44,369 nucleotides of DNA from an uncultured Verrucomicrobiota bacterium (GTDB taxonomy: Bacteria > Verrucomicrobiota > Kiritimatiellia > RFP12 > UBA3636), in NCBI GenBank assembly GCA_949285835.1, contig CASEAR010000008.1:1-44369 (forward strand). Reading direction: 5' to 3'. Made by a program: the position numbers and the translations under genes. Shown here piece by piece: positions 8,559 to 16,356 of this stretch (positions are counted from its first letter, which is position 1; every line of letters begins with the position of its first letter). The notes beneath the pieces are model-generated. The model saw only the letters and a program-made list of their open reading frames with translations. It was not told the DNA's origin and made no database searches.

Positions 8559-9347
8559 TCACGTAGAGGAATTAAGCCAATCGTCGATCAAACGGCGGGC
8601 CAGACTGAGCTTCTGCGGAAGTTCCGGCATGGAATCGCGGCGGAAAAAATCCGCGCACAGGAGCTCTTCTTCCTGTATTTTCAACTCTCCGCGCAGATAC
8701 TCAGCAGTAAACCCGAGCATTATGCCGCACGGATAAGGCCACGGCTGACTCGCAAAATACCTGATATTACGAACTTCAAGCCCGGTTTCTTCAAAGAGCT
8801 CGCGGACAACGCAATCCTCCAGCGTCTCACCGTACTCCACAAAGCCTGCCACCAGTCCGTACCAGGGGCCTTTGAAATTGCGAGCCCTCACCATCAGTAT
8901 TGAGTCTCCACGGTCAACCCTGACTATCACCGCAGGAACAATGCTTGGAAAAACCTCGCGGCCGCAAGAAACGCACCGCTTCAATATCCGGGACTCGGTT
9001 TTCAGCCTGCCGCCGCACACGCCGCAGAACTTGTTGGTCGTGTCCCAGTATACGGTCTCGGCCCCTTTGCCCGCCGCCGCATACGCAGACGCGTCAAGCA
9101 GCGTTCCATACGCTGTCCTCAGCGGCACAAATCCGGCGCCCTCCGGAACAGGGGCATCCTGATCCGCGCAATACGCACGGAAAATTCTTCCGTCCCCGGA
9201 ACTCACGTCAAAAACCGAAGCGCCCGCCGCCGGACGCACCGGCGGCGAGGAGCTCTCAGGGAGGACAAGCTCACCGGACGAATTCCTCACAAACAAAAGC
9301 GCCCCGGCCCGGAAAGCAAGCCAAGGCGCATCAGACGAACCGTTCAC
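8559..9347 (-). CDS. nudC: NADH pyrophosphatase (NudC-type Nudix hydrolase)
   Basis: Cleaves NAD(H) to AMP and nicotinamide mononucleotide, and can remove NAD caps from RNA, by family. A zinc ribbon is formed by Cys108, Cys111, Cys125 and Cys128. The Nudix box runs from Gly168 to Gly189, with the essential RE..EE residues at 182-183 and 186-187. The downstream SQPWPYP block is the NudC signature that separates NADH pyrophosphatases from other Nudix enzymes. Starts at a GTG just after the SGNH gene ends (5-base gap), the last gene of a minus-strand operon. Confidence 0.93.
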   Translation of the reverse strand: MNGSSDAPWLAFRAGALLFVRNSSGELVLPESSSPPVRPAAGASVFDVSSGDGRIFRAYCADQDAPVPEGAGFVPLRTAYGTLLDASAYAAAGKGAETVYWDTTNKFCGVCGGRLKTESRILKRCVSCGREVFPSIVPAVIVRVDRGDSILMVRARNFKGPWYGLVAGFVEYGETLEDCVVRELFEETGLEVRNIRYFASQPWPYPCGIMLGFTAEYLRGELKIQEEELLCADFFRRDSMPELPQKLSLARRLIDDWLNSST

Positions 9348-9352
9348 TCCGC

Positions 9353-10042
9353 TCAGCCCTGCCTGTTGTAGTCAAAATCCATTGCATCGAGCAGCGCATG
9401 AGCAATGCAGTGATGCCCCGGAATATTGGGATGAACGCGGTCCCACGCCACAAACGACGAATGCGCGCACCCAGCGAGCATCCTGTCGGCATACGACTGC
9501 GCGTCCACGAAAAAGATGCCCTGAGCTTCCGCAATCTCACGACAGATTGCGCCGTACTCGCGTACCCTGGCCCCCATGGCGTCCTTTAAATTGGTCTCCC
9601 AGTAAACCGGGGTCATGAGGAATATCCCCTTGACAAGCGGCCTGGTTCGCCCTACGAGCTCAGAAAGCGTCTTCCTGTATTCATCCGGAAGCACATGCAG
9701 TTCCGGCATCGACTGCACGTCGAACTGCCTCCATACGTCGTTCACGCCGATCATAATGGAGACCCAGTCCGGCTTGAGATCGATGACGTCGGTCTGCCAG
9801 CGTTCCTTGAGATTACGCACCGTATCCCCGCTGTTGCCCATGTTTACAACACGTATCATCAAATCCGTGTAGACCGAAGTGATCATGCCGTAAACGATGT
9901 TGGGGTAACCGGCGCCGTGAGGATTGAACAGACCCTCCGACACCGGGCGCGTACGCCCGGCGTCAGTCACGGAGTCCCCGATCATCAGCAATTTCTCGCC
10001 TTTTCCTATTTTCACAGATTTTCCATACACCTTCGAGGCCAA
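9353..10042 (-). CDS. SGNH/GDSL-family hydrolase
   Basis: Esterase or acyl-hydrolase fold of 229 aa. Block I is MIGDSVTDAG (catalytic Ser), block III is MIGVNDVWRQ (oxyanion Asn), and block V is DRVHPNIPGH (catalytic Asp and His), so the triad looks intact. There is no signal peptide, so it is probably cytoplasmic; the substrate could be an acetylated sugar, but nothing fixes it. The start is TTG at 10042, with GAGG ten bases before it. It lies between a lipoprotein gene and nudC, with 12- and 5-base gaps. Confidence 0.85.
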   Translation of the reverse strand: MASKVYGKSVKIGKGEKLLMIGDSVTDAGRTRPVSEGLFNPHGAGYPNIVYGMITSVYTDLMIRVVNMGNSGDTVRNLKERWQTDVIDLKPDWVSIMIGVNDVWRQFDVQSMPELHVLPDEYRKTLSELVGRTRPLVKGIFLMTPVYWETNLKDAMGARVREYGAICREIAEAQGIFFVDAQSYADRMLAGCAHSSFVAWDRVHPNIPGHHCIAHALLDAMDFDYNRQG

Positions 10043-10054
10043 TAAACGATCGCC

Positions 10055-10504
10055 TCAAAGCTTTGTTCCCGTGTAAACAACTTCCTTGTATGGACTGTGC
10101 CAGTGCTCTATAAACCGGAAGTCCATCGTGGCGCCGTCCGCACTGATGGTGCCTTTTATCTCGCCTGTCCCTACGCCGGGATTCTCCATATCGCCGGAAA
10201 ATTCGGAGCCGCTCACCTTGTACGTACCGTAAACGCGCAGTGCGTTGCCCGCACGGTCATCGGTTATTTTCCAAGTCCCATCCGAAGAAAACGTCACATA
10301 CCAGGACGACCCTCCGGAATCAACCAGCTCCCACATCCCTACTATCACGGAGCCCGAGACGGCAGCATTCCCTCCGCTGGAGGATCCGCTTCCCCCTTCG
10401 TTTCCGTATGGACCATCGTTGGAGCTGCTCTCGCATCCGGACCATAGCGCGGCGGCGCATACCATGGCGGCAAGCGCCGATCTTACCCGACAAAAGGCCT
10501 TCAT
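10055..10504 (-). CDS. Small putative lipoprotein
   Basis: I do not recognise a family. Starting at ATG 10504 (GGAGG nine bases upstream, a better choice than the upstream in-frame starts that overlap the previous gene), the protein has a lipoprotein-type signal peptide ending LWSGC at Cys24. A Gly/Ser-rich linker follows (about 26-45). Next comes a beta-rich domain with repeated W and F positions (VGMWELVD, GTWKITDD, GTYKVSG, GTISADGATMDF), resembling the small lipocalin-like domains of other lipoproteins. The lipobox is imperfect, with Trp at -3. Lgt, which would lipidate it, is encoded at 39576. Confidence 0.7.
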   Translation of the reverse strand: MKAFCRVRSALAAMVCAAALWSGCESSSNDGPYGNEGGSGSSSGGNAAVSGSVIVGMWELVDSGGSSWYVTFSSDGTWKITDDRAGNALRVYGTYKVSGSEFSGDMENPGVGTGEIKGTISADGATMDFRFIEHWHSPYKEVVYTGTKL

Positions 10505-10523
10505 ATCCGGCATCCTCCGCTTA

Positions 10524-12113
10524 TCACTTGTTTCCCGAAGCATATCCATGCGAAACCATAAATCGATAGCTCTCCTCTATGGCCTTCCACATCTCAACTT
10601 CACAGTAGTCGAGTTCGACGACTATGCTCGAGACCTGCTCCGGAAGCTCAAGCACGAGTTCACGTATGGGCAACTCGCCCTGACCGAGAGGCAGCAGAGA
10701 TATCTTCCTGTCCAGAATCCCGTTCACATACTTCTGTTCGGCATCCTTCTGGTGAAGAGCCCCGTCCTTGATATGGATAAGAATCATCCTGTCGCTGAAC
10801 AAGCGCATCATATCGACCGCATTCTCCACCCCGATGTTGGTGGACCAGAACGAATCTATCTCAAACTTGACTTCCGGGCACAATTCCGCGTAAATCTCGT
10901 ACTTCAGTCTTCCGTCTATACGCTCGAACTCGAAGGCATGATTGTGCTGGAAAAGCGTTATGCCGGCCGCCTTGAATTTCTCCAGCATCAAATTTGTATT
11001 TTCCGCTGTTCTTTTTATGGAGTCCATGTCCTTGAATTCAGCCGCGCTGTAACCGCAGACGCACTTGTCTAGCCTCAGCTCTCCGAGGTCGTCTATAATT
11101 TTCGAACAGTCGTCCGGAGAGTGGGCCCATGGCGAATGCGACGAATACATCTCAAGCCCGAGATCGTCGATTATCCGGCGGAACTCCCTGCAGGGAATAT
11201 CATGAAACCCGGCCGGTTCAACGGCTTTGTACCCTATGTCTGCCACTCTCTTTATTACGTTTATAAAGTCATCCCTGGTCTTTGAATATTCACGCAGGGA
11301 ATAAAGCTGCACGGCTATCGGTTTAGGCATCTCTGGTGTCCTTTCATTTGGGGCCGCAGGCCCTTCGTTCACTTTCTCTGCCGGAAATCTAGCACACATA
11401 CGTTTTTTTTGCAACAAACTACGTCTCCCTCGACCTTCCGCGCCTTCCGGCCACCCCTCTGCTCCAGCTTTGTTTTTCAGGAAGATTATGACCGCTGCGG
11501 AAACTGCCGACATTGCCACTGCAGATACGATGTCCGCCGTCCCGCTTCCGCGCAAGGCGAGTTCCCCCGCAAAAACAATGAGAACCGTGGAAGGCAGAAA
11601 TCCCACTGCAGAACCAATTGCAAAATCCCGGAACCCGGTGCCTGTAACGGACATGTAAACGGAGGAAAAAACCCCGGGAACGGGCAGCTGACGGACAAGG
11701 ATCACCGCCGGAATTCCCCGTACGCGCCCCAGCCTCCAGAACATGTCCCGAGTCCTCCCGCCGGACACGGCCTGCTTCTCCAGGCTCCCGATCTTCGCAA
11801 GGAAATACGTCACCGAAGCCCCTGCCACCGATGCGAACATGGACGCAGCAAAAGCGGGCCACGGATCGAGCAGAACAACCGCAGACGCCGCAATCCACAT
11901 TCTGGGGACCCCAAACCCGCACAACAATGTGCAGACCGCCGCAAACACCACGAAAAACCACCGATGCGACGAATACGCATCCGCCGTATCCACAAGCGCG
12001 CTGCGCAGCGCCTCCGCTTCTCCTCTGAAAATTACGGAGCACAGAGCGGCCGCCGCCAAAAGCAATACAGCGGCCGTACCGACTGCTCGGAACATCCGTC
12101 TCCGGCGGTTCAT
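10524..12113 (-). CDS. VTT-family membrane protein fused in frame to a TIM-barrel sugar isomerase/epimerase-like protein
   Basis: One open frame covers two unrelated modules. The N-terminal part (to about residue 230) is a TVP38/TMEM64 (VTT, DedA-like) membrane protein with several transmembrane segments and the family motif region RGIPAVILVRQLPVPG followed by GSAVGFLPSTVLIVFAGE. The C-terminal part is a xylose-isomerase-like TIM barrel beginning MPKPIAVQLYSLREY, with HNHAFEFE, FEIDSFWS and HIKDG elements typical of sugar phosphate isomerase/epimerase homologues. Barrels of this type normally start exactly there as separate proteins. ATG 11330 has its own ribosome site (AAAGGA about 9 bases upstream), so the barrel (10524-11330, 268 aa) may also be made alone. 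Between the parts lies an A8 run (11410-11403); adding or losing one A would end the VTT protein shortly afterwards. ATG 12113 is my start, with ATG 12095 (after CGGAG) an alternative. Confidence 0.7.
   Translation of the reverse strand: MNRRRRMFRAVGTAAVLLLAAAALCSVIFRGEAEALRSALVDTADAYSSHRWFFVVFAAVCTLLCGFGVPRMWIAASAVVLLDPWPAFAASMFASVAGASVTYFLAKIGSLEKQAVSGGRTRDMFWRLGRVRGIPAVILVRQLPVPGVFSSVYMSVTGTGFRDFAIGSAVGFLPSTVLIVFAGELALRGSGTADIVSAVAMSAVSAAVIIFLKNKAGAEGWPEGAEGRGRRSLLQKKRMCARFPAEKVNEGPAAPNERTPEMPKPIAVQLYSLREYSKTRDDFINVIKRVADIGYKAVEPAGFHDIPCREFRRIIDDLGLEMYSSHSPWAHSPDDCSKIIDDLGELRLDKCVCGYSAAEFKDMDSIKRTAENTNLMLEKFKAAGITLFQHNHAFEFERIDGRLKYEIYAELCPEVKFEIDSFWSTNIGVENAVDMMRLFSDRMILIHIKDGALHQKDAEQKYVNGILDRKISLLPLGQGELPIRELVLELPEQVSSIVVELDYCEVEMWKAIEESYRFMVSHGYASGNK
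11403..11410 (-). repeat. A8 homopolymer at the VTT/TIM-barrel junction
   Basis: On the coding strand TTG CAA AAA AAA CGT: eight adenines after a C. One extra A would lead to TAG at 11391-11389 within five codons; one fewer would lead to TGA some 14 codons on. In either case the membrane protein would end and the TIM barrel would depend on ATG 11330. It may be a slippage site or a base-calling error. Confidence 0.6.
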
Positions 12114-12129
12114 TCGGGACGAAGGGTTC

Positions 12130-13743
12130 TCAATACGCTTCCGGCTGCAAATCAAAAACCTTCCAGACATAGACTTTCGACCCCATGGCGAACGTCCCGC
12201 CGTCCCCCGTCAGACAGCCGAATCTCGCATCCAGATTTTCTGCATCTTTATCCAGAAACACTGCTACGCCATGCTCTTCTATCTGCATCGCATTAAGCAT
12301 TTCTGCGTCCGTATCCAGTCTTTTCCCTGTTCGGCCCGCATGGAGGGCCAGAGTTTCGCCGTAGATGTCGTACAAAAGCAGCCTGCCGTCCTCCGGTATG
12401 TACTTCTGCGCTATCTCCTTCATCTCCATCGGCTCCTTGAGCTCATTGAACGCCGGATACACTATCCAGCTGCACAATGAGAACACCGCCGAGACAAACA
12501 GGCAGAACCGGACGAACCAGCTGCCCTTGCGGATACCGGCAAGAACCCCGGCGCTGAATGCAAGCGAAACCAGAAAGCACATGTGAAAAGGTACGAAGTC
12601 CGGCAGCTGGACGGCGGCATATTCCGAAACCCGTTCTTCGATCAGCCAGCGTGTCCAAGGGAAAAACAATACCATGGATACAGCCGCAAAAACCGCGGGC
12701 ACCAGAAACGCGAAAAGAACGGCCACCCCGCGGCAATAACGGTTTTCGCGAATTGACGATGCCGCACACGCCAGAATCAGCGCCAGAGGAGGAAACGCCG
12801 TCATGATGTAGACGCCCCGTTTTGAAACTGGAATGGAGAAAAAAACAACAACAAACAGACACCACGCGCACAGCCTGCGCAGCTGCATCCTGTCGGTCTT
12901 GTAAAGGAACACGGCGGCAGGCGGCAGGAACAGCGTCCACGGCATGAAATCCCCCGGCAGACGAAACAGATAATACCATACAGGCTTGACATGCCCGTAT
13001 GATCCGGCAGCCCGGGATAAATTCTGCGAAAACAATATCTCCTTAAAATACGCATCCGTGCCACTCCCCAAAGCTGCAAATGCGAGCCACACTGCCGGAA
13101 CCGCCAGACTCAGCGCGAACACCAGTGCCCACTTCCCCGCGCCCATTCCGATACGTTCTTTTCCACCCCATTTGAACGCCAGAAAAGACCCCAGCGGAAT
13201 TATCAGCCCTACAGGGCCTTTAGCAAGAACAGCCAAACCCATAAGCAGAGAAGCGCACGCCGTGCGCCGCACGGACTGCCCGGAAACGAGCAGGTAAAAT
13301 GCCGACAGTTCCAGGCCTGTCAGAAGGGCGTCTATCTGACCAATACCGCACGTCTCCCAGAACTGCACCGCTGTGGACACAATAACGCACGCAAGAAGAC
13401 CTGTTCCGGCGCCGCGTATTCTTCGGCCTATGCCGTACACAGCCAGAAGCGCAAGCGCTGCGCCGACAAGATTCGGCAGCCTCTCTCCGAACGGCGAGGG
13501 TAAAACAGCCGACCCGGCGTTTATAAGCCAGAACATGAGCGGAGGCTTGTGCCCGTACGCCTCGCCATGACGCTGCGGTACAGCCCAGTTCCCAGTATCT
13601 GCCATCTCTCTGGCCACATACACAAATCTTGCCTCGTCAGGCTCCCAAAAGCCGCGCAAAGCATACTGTCCGCCCCACATCAAAATAACAAAAAGGAGTA
13701 TGAAAAGCAGCGGATGCCTTTTGAAAAAATCTATCGCTTTCAT
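12130..13743 (-). CDS. GT39-family (ArnT/PMT-like) membrane glycosyltransferase
   Basis: Polytopic inner-membrane enzyme that transfers a sugar from a polyprenyl-phosphate carrier to an acceptor on the periplasmic side. The first loop holds the FWEPDEARFVYVAREM motif with the conserved Asp-Glu pair, followed by HKPPLMFWL, LSAFYLL and LAKGPVGLIIPL, all typical of ArnT-like proteins. About twelve hydrophobic segments precede a periplasmic C-terminal domain (from about residue 430). ATG 13743 is preferred over the GTG two codons earlier. Immediately upstream is a GT2 enzyme that could make its polyprenyl-phosphate sugar donor. The acceptor (lipid A, protein or glycan) is unknown. Confidence 0.88.
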   Translation of the reverse strand: MKAIDFFKRHPLLFILLFVILMWGGQYALRGFWEPDEARFVYVAREMADTGNWAVPQRHGEAYGHKPPLMFWLINAGSAVLPSPFGERLPNLVGAALALLAVYGIGRRIRGAGTGLLACVIVSTAVQFWETCGIGQIDALLTGLELSAFYLLVSGQSVRRTACASLLMGLAVLAKGPVGLIIPLGSFLAFKWGGKERIGMGAGKWALVFALSLAVPAVWLAFAALGSGTDAYFKEILFSQNLSRAAGSYGHVKPVWYYLFRLPGDFMPWTLFLPPAAVFLYKTDRMQLRRLCAWCLFVVVFFSIPVSKRGVYIMTAFPPLALILACAASSIRENRYCRGVAVLFAFLVPAVFAAVSMVLFFPWTRWLIEERVSEYAAVQLPDFVPFHMCFLVSLAFSAGVLAGIRKGSWFVRFCLFVSAVFSLCSWIVYPAFNELKEPMEMKEIAQKYIPEDGRLLLYDIYGETLALHAGRTGKRLDTDAEMLNAMQIEEHGVAVFLDKDAENLDARFGCLTGDGGTFAMGSKVYVWKVFDLQPEAY

Positions 13744-13770
13744 AAACACACGCTTTCCGTCTCGCCCAGC

Positions 13771-13872
13771 TCAGGCAAGCTCCGTATATTCCGGCGCTCC
13801 GGCGCGGCTTTTAAGCCACCTTACGCCGAACATGTCACGCACTGTCCTGAACAGCCTGCCCATATGCGTCTA
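13771..13872 (-). other. In-frame TAG and the conserved C-terminal tail of the GT2 gene beyond it
   Basis: After GRSK the frame has TAG (13872-13870), then continues 32 codons without a break to TGA at 13773-13771. The encoded tail contains GRLFRTVRDMFGVRWLK, which matches the expected end of DPM1-like GT2 enzymes ('SKY...RLFRT..D..GVRW'). The TAG stands where these enzymes have Tyr, one base from TAT or TAC. With the tail included, the gap to the next gene shrinks from about 126 to 27 bases, as usual in this operon. Confidence 0.7.
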
Positions 13873-14487
13873 CTTGCTCCTGCCGACAGTCCTGCTGCGA
13901 TGCGAGACCGGGATTTGCGTTATCTTCGCCCCCTGCATCATAGCAAGCGCCGGGAGAAATCTGTGCATGCCATCCCAGTACTGGAGGTCTTTCACAAAAC
14001 CGGCCCTGAACGCCTTGAGCGAACATCCCGTGTCGGCGATGCCGTCGCCTATCACCGCCCTCCTTACCGCATTGGCAATACGACTGCCGGCCCTTCTGGA
14101 AAAACTGTCCATGCGATTTCGCCGGAACCCGCAGCATACGTCCGATGCCCTTAGCGCATCCACACAATTCGGAATGTCCGACGGGACGTTTTGCCCGTCC
14201 CCGTCCAGCGTCACAACAATATCGCCGCGCGCCGCCCTGAACCCCGCCCACATCGCTGCGCTCTGCCCCCAGTTGCGCCGCATCGATATAATCCTGAGCT
14301 CAGGAAAACCTCTGCCGCGGATGTCCTCCAGAAGCTGTCCGGTGCCATCATCCGAGCCATCGTTCACCACAACGATCTCGTACCTTCCCATCTCCGAACA
14401 GGCATCCCGCACCTCTTCGAGCAGCGGAGCAATACTGCCGCACTCGTTGTAAACCGGAATAACAACACTTATCATATCCTCAGCCAT
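13870..14487 (-). CDS. GT2-family glycosyltransferase (dolichol-phosphate-mannose-synthase-like), C-terminus cut by a TAG
   Basis: Cytoplasmic, probably membrane-associated enzyme that transfers a sugar from a nucleotide donor to a polyprenyl phosphate. The GT-A fold motifs are present: VVIPVYNE near residue 7, VVVNDGSDDGT near 39, VTLDGDGQN near 91 (metal- and sugar-binding DXD-like), and DTGCSLKAFR near 147. ATG 14487 is chosen because GAGGAGG lies nine bases before it; ATG 14496 directly abuts that site. The protein ends at TAG immediately after GRSK, about 32 residues before the family's usual end; the missing part lies in frame downstream. It is first in an operon with the GT39 enzyme, which probably uses its product. 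Confidence 0.85.
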   Translation of the reverse strand: MAEDMISVVIPVYNECGSIAPLLEEVRDACSEMGRYEIVVVNDGSDDGTGQLLEDIRGRGFPELRIISMRRNWGQSAAMWAGFRAARGDIVVTLDGDGQNVPSDIPNCVDALRASDVCCGFRRNRMDSFSRRAGSRIANAVRRAVIGDGIADTGCSLKAFRAGFVKDLQYWDGMHRFLPALAMMQGAKITQIPVSHRSRTVGRSK

Positions 14488-14522
14488 GTCTGCCATCCTC
14501 CTCTTTTCTCTCAGGGAGCGAC

Positions 14523-14549
14523 ATTATACAATGAAAAATCCGCCCGCAA
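14523..14549 (-). promoter_or_regulatory. Promoter of the GT2-to-nudC operon
   Basis: A perfect TATAAT on the minus strand (plus-strand 14523-14528) lies about 30 bases before the GT2 ribosome site. The -35 is weak: TTGCGG at 14549-14544 with a short 15-base spacer, or TGGATT with 19. The long AT-rich stretch just upstream could act as an UP element. Confidence 0.5.
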
Positions 14550-14718
14550 TCCATTCCGTAAATTATATTTCAGTAATGTTTTATAACTTATTTAAAATAA
14601 ATGATATATATAAAATAATACACACCGGAAAATCCTTTCAAAAGGGCTGAAGAGACACAAAAAGGCCAATATTGCGTACAAAACAGGCTCGTGCCGCGCC
14701 CCCAGAATAGAACCAATC
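14550..14718. other. AT-rich divergent intergenic segment
   Basis: No gene is seen here. About 14560-14630 is nearly all A and T, in marked contrast to the surrounding sequence. It holds an inverted repeat TTATTT-A-AAATAA at 14588-14600 and a TATATATAAAATAATA run. It separates the divergent GT2 and PepSY lipoprotein genes. I see no DnaA-box-like repeats. Confidence 0.5.
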
Positions 14719-14747
14719 TTGACCTGAAACTTTTTTTCGTATATACA
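14719..14747 (+). promoter_or_regulatory. Sigma70-type promoter of the PepSY lipoprotein gene
   Basis: TTGACC at 14719-14724 and TATACA at 14742-14747, separated by 17 bases that include T7. The leader that follows has an inverted repeat (CAGCCG at 14762 and CGGCTG near 14797), then an A12 run (14806-14817), and AGGAG before ATG 14836. Confidence 0.7.
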
Positions 14748-14835
14748 TAACGTCCGCAATGCAGCCGTATGTGCGAGGGCATAAACGCCGGTATCTGCGG
14801 CTGTCAAAAAAAAAAAAGACTTAGGAGTGAAACAC

Positions 14836-15186
14836 ATGATGAACAACAAGTGTGGCGTGTTAGCGCGGCTTGCTGGTATCGCAGGCGCTGTCGCAGTTTC
14901 TTTCGGACTTGTATCATGCGAAGGAGATTCCCACGATGGCGATAAGCCCACCGATGAAGAATATGCCAACCTGATCGGTGACGAGAAAGCGGAAAGCATC
15001 GCTTTCAAGGCCGCCGGGGTTTCGGAATCAAGTTTGATCTGGTGGGAAACCGAATTTGACAGAGAAAACGGAATCCTTGTCTACGACATTGACTTCAGAA
15101 CAGCGTCCGCCGAATACGAATGCGATGTGGTGGCAACGACTGGAGAAGTTTACAAGCTTAAAAAAACCTGGGAAGAATCGCTGTAA
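14836..15186 (+). CDS. PepSY-like domain lipoprotein
   Basis: Exported lipoprotein of 116 aa. The signal peptide ends in a good lipobox, LVSC, with Cys28 as the lipidation site. The mature part after an acidic linker matches the PepSY pattern: AESIAFKAAGVSESSL, then WETEFDRENGILVYDIDF, then VATTGEVYKL. PepSY domains are often found in secreted inhibitors or binding proteins. I chose ATG 14836, eight bases after AGGAG; GTG 14827 lies inside that site and ATG 14839 is possible. Transcribed alone, between a strong promoter and a terminator at 15221. Confidence 0.75.
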   Translation: MMNNKCGVLARLAGIAGAVAVSFGLVSCEGDSHDGDKPTDEEYANLIGDEKAESIAFKAAGVSESSLIWWETEFDRENGILVYDIDFRTASAEYECDVVATTGEVYKLKKTWEESL

Positions 15187-15220
15187 CAGGCCGTTCACTT
15201 ATTCTGAAAAACGTTGTAAT

Positions 15221-15256
15221 GAACAAACTCCGGAATCAGCTCCGGGGTTTGTTCTT
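15221..15256 (+). terminator. Rho-independent terminator after the PepSY lipoprotein gene
   Basis: AACAAACTCCGG (15222-15233) pairs with CCGGGGTTTGTT (15242-15253) with one G-U pair, leaving an 8-base loop, and is followed by CTTTTAT. The stem is long and the T-run short but adequate. Confidence 0.75.
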
Positions 15257-15297
15257 TTATGCGGGCAATACCACATGTCCGCCCGGAGAAGCGCCAG

Positions 15298-16218
15298 ATG
15301 AATTCCATGGCAAAAGGCTTAATTTTCGCCGCAGCAGCCGCGGCAGCATACGGAACGAATCCGCTTTTTGCCTTGCCGCTGTACAAACTCGGCATGTCAT
15401 CGTCATGCGTCCTTGTTTTCAGATACTTTATAGCGGCGGTTATCCTCGGCGCTCTGGCTTTTTTCCGCAATGGGACGCTTAAACTCCCGCACGGCACGTT
15501 CCCCGCGGCCGTCTCCGCCGGAGTACTTTTGTCCGTCTCATCCATCACTCTATTCGAATCGTACAGGCATATGAACGTTGGACTGGCTTCTACGATTCTT
15601 TTCGTGTATCCGGCCATGGTTGCCGTTATCATGGCGGTGTTCTACAGAGAAAGACTCTCCGCACTGTCGGTAACGGGCATAGCCGCATCTATGCCGGGAA
15701 TAGCGCTGCTTTCCGACATCGTCGGAGGACAGACCTCATTCACAGGCATTGCTCTCGTACTCGCTTCTTCACTGTCGTACGCCGTGTTTATCGTCGAAAC
15801 AAAAGAATCCCGCCTCCGCACTATCCCGCCTGACATGATGATTTTTTACGCAGTATGCTGCGGAATTCCCGTGTTTACGGCGGCGGCGGGTCTCCGGGAA
15901 ATTCAGACATATATGACATCGCCGGAAGTCTGGGCATTTTCGGCATGCCTGGCGCTTTTCCCCACGCTGATATCGTTCGTGTTCACCGCCGCCGCAATAA
16001 AGCTGGCCGGGCCCACGCCCACATCCGTGCTCGGGGCGCTGGAACCCGTCACAGCTGTGCTGATCGGAACTTTTGTTTTCGGGGAACATCTCACTACGTT
16101 GCATGTGTCCGGCATTGCAATTGTTATAATTTCGGTGACACTCGTCGTCGCCGACGGAATGCGGACCAGCAGAAAGCCCGAGAACGCACCGCCGCACGGC
16201 AATCGCATGAGTTTGTAA
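15298..16218 (+). CDS. EamA-family (DMT superfamily) transporter
   Basis: Integral inner-membrane protein with about ten transmembrane segments in two EamA repeats, of the drug/metabolite transporter superfamily. The N-terminal LIFAAAAAAAYGTNPLFALPLYKLG and the second-repeat LGALEPVTAVLIGTFVFGEHL are characteristic. ATG 15298 is preceded nine bases upstream by GGAG; the longer open frame from 15259 overlaps the terminator. The substrate cannot be told (amino acids, nucleotides or drugs are all known in the family). Confidence 0.88.
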   Translation: MNSMAKGLIFAAAAAAAYGTNPLFALPLYKLGMSSSCVLVFRYFIAAVILGALAFFRNGTLKLPHGTFPAAVSAGVLLSVSSITLFESYRHMNVGLASTILFVYPAMVAVIMAVFYRERLSALSVTGIAASMPGIALLSDIVGGQTSFTGIALVLASSLSYAVFIVETKESRLRTIPPDMMIFYAVCCGIPVFTAAAGLREIQTYMTSPEVWAFSACLALFPTLISFVFTAAAIKLAGPTPTSVLGALEPVTAVLIGTFVFGEHLTTLHVSGIAIVIISVTLVVADGMRTSRKPENAPPHGNRMSL

Positions 16219-16268
16219 GACGCCCCGGCCTCCATTCAGCGCCTCGCACCGCACATAAAGCGTCCAAG

Positions 16269-16297
16269 TTGTAATCAGGCTCGCTGTATGGTACAAT
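16269..16297 (+). promoter_or_regulatory. Candidate promoter of the GDP-mannose epimerase gene
   Basis: TTGTAA at 16269-16274 and TACAAT at 16292-16297 with a 17-base spacer, about 60 bases before ATG 16357. It is probably the start of the transcript that includes the diacylglycerol-kinase-like and ankyrin-MORN genes. Confidence 0.6.
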
Positions 16298-16356
16298 TGT
16301 GAAACGTTGGTAAATTGTTTTCGTAAACTAATGAAAAAACTACGGGTTTTCAAAGG

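Noticed and set aside
10524-11330. Close pairing of the two TIM-barrel proteins (10524 and 23940) as duplicates
   Set aside because: They share only the fold-level signatures; the key blocks differ, and their neighbourhoods are unrelated.
14560-14630. AT-rich segment as a replication origin
   Set aside because: No DnaA-box repeats and no dnaA, dnaN or rpmH neighbours; two promoters explain the composition well enough.
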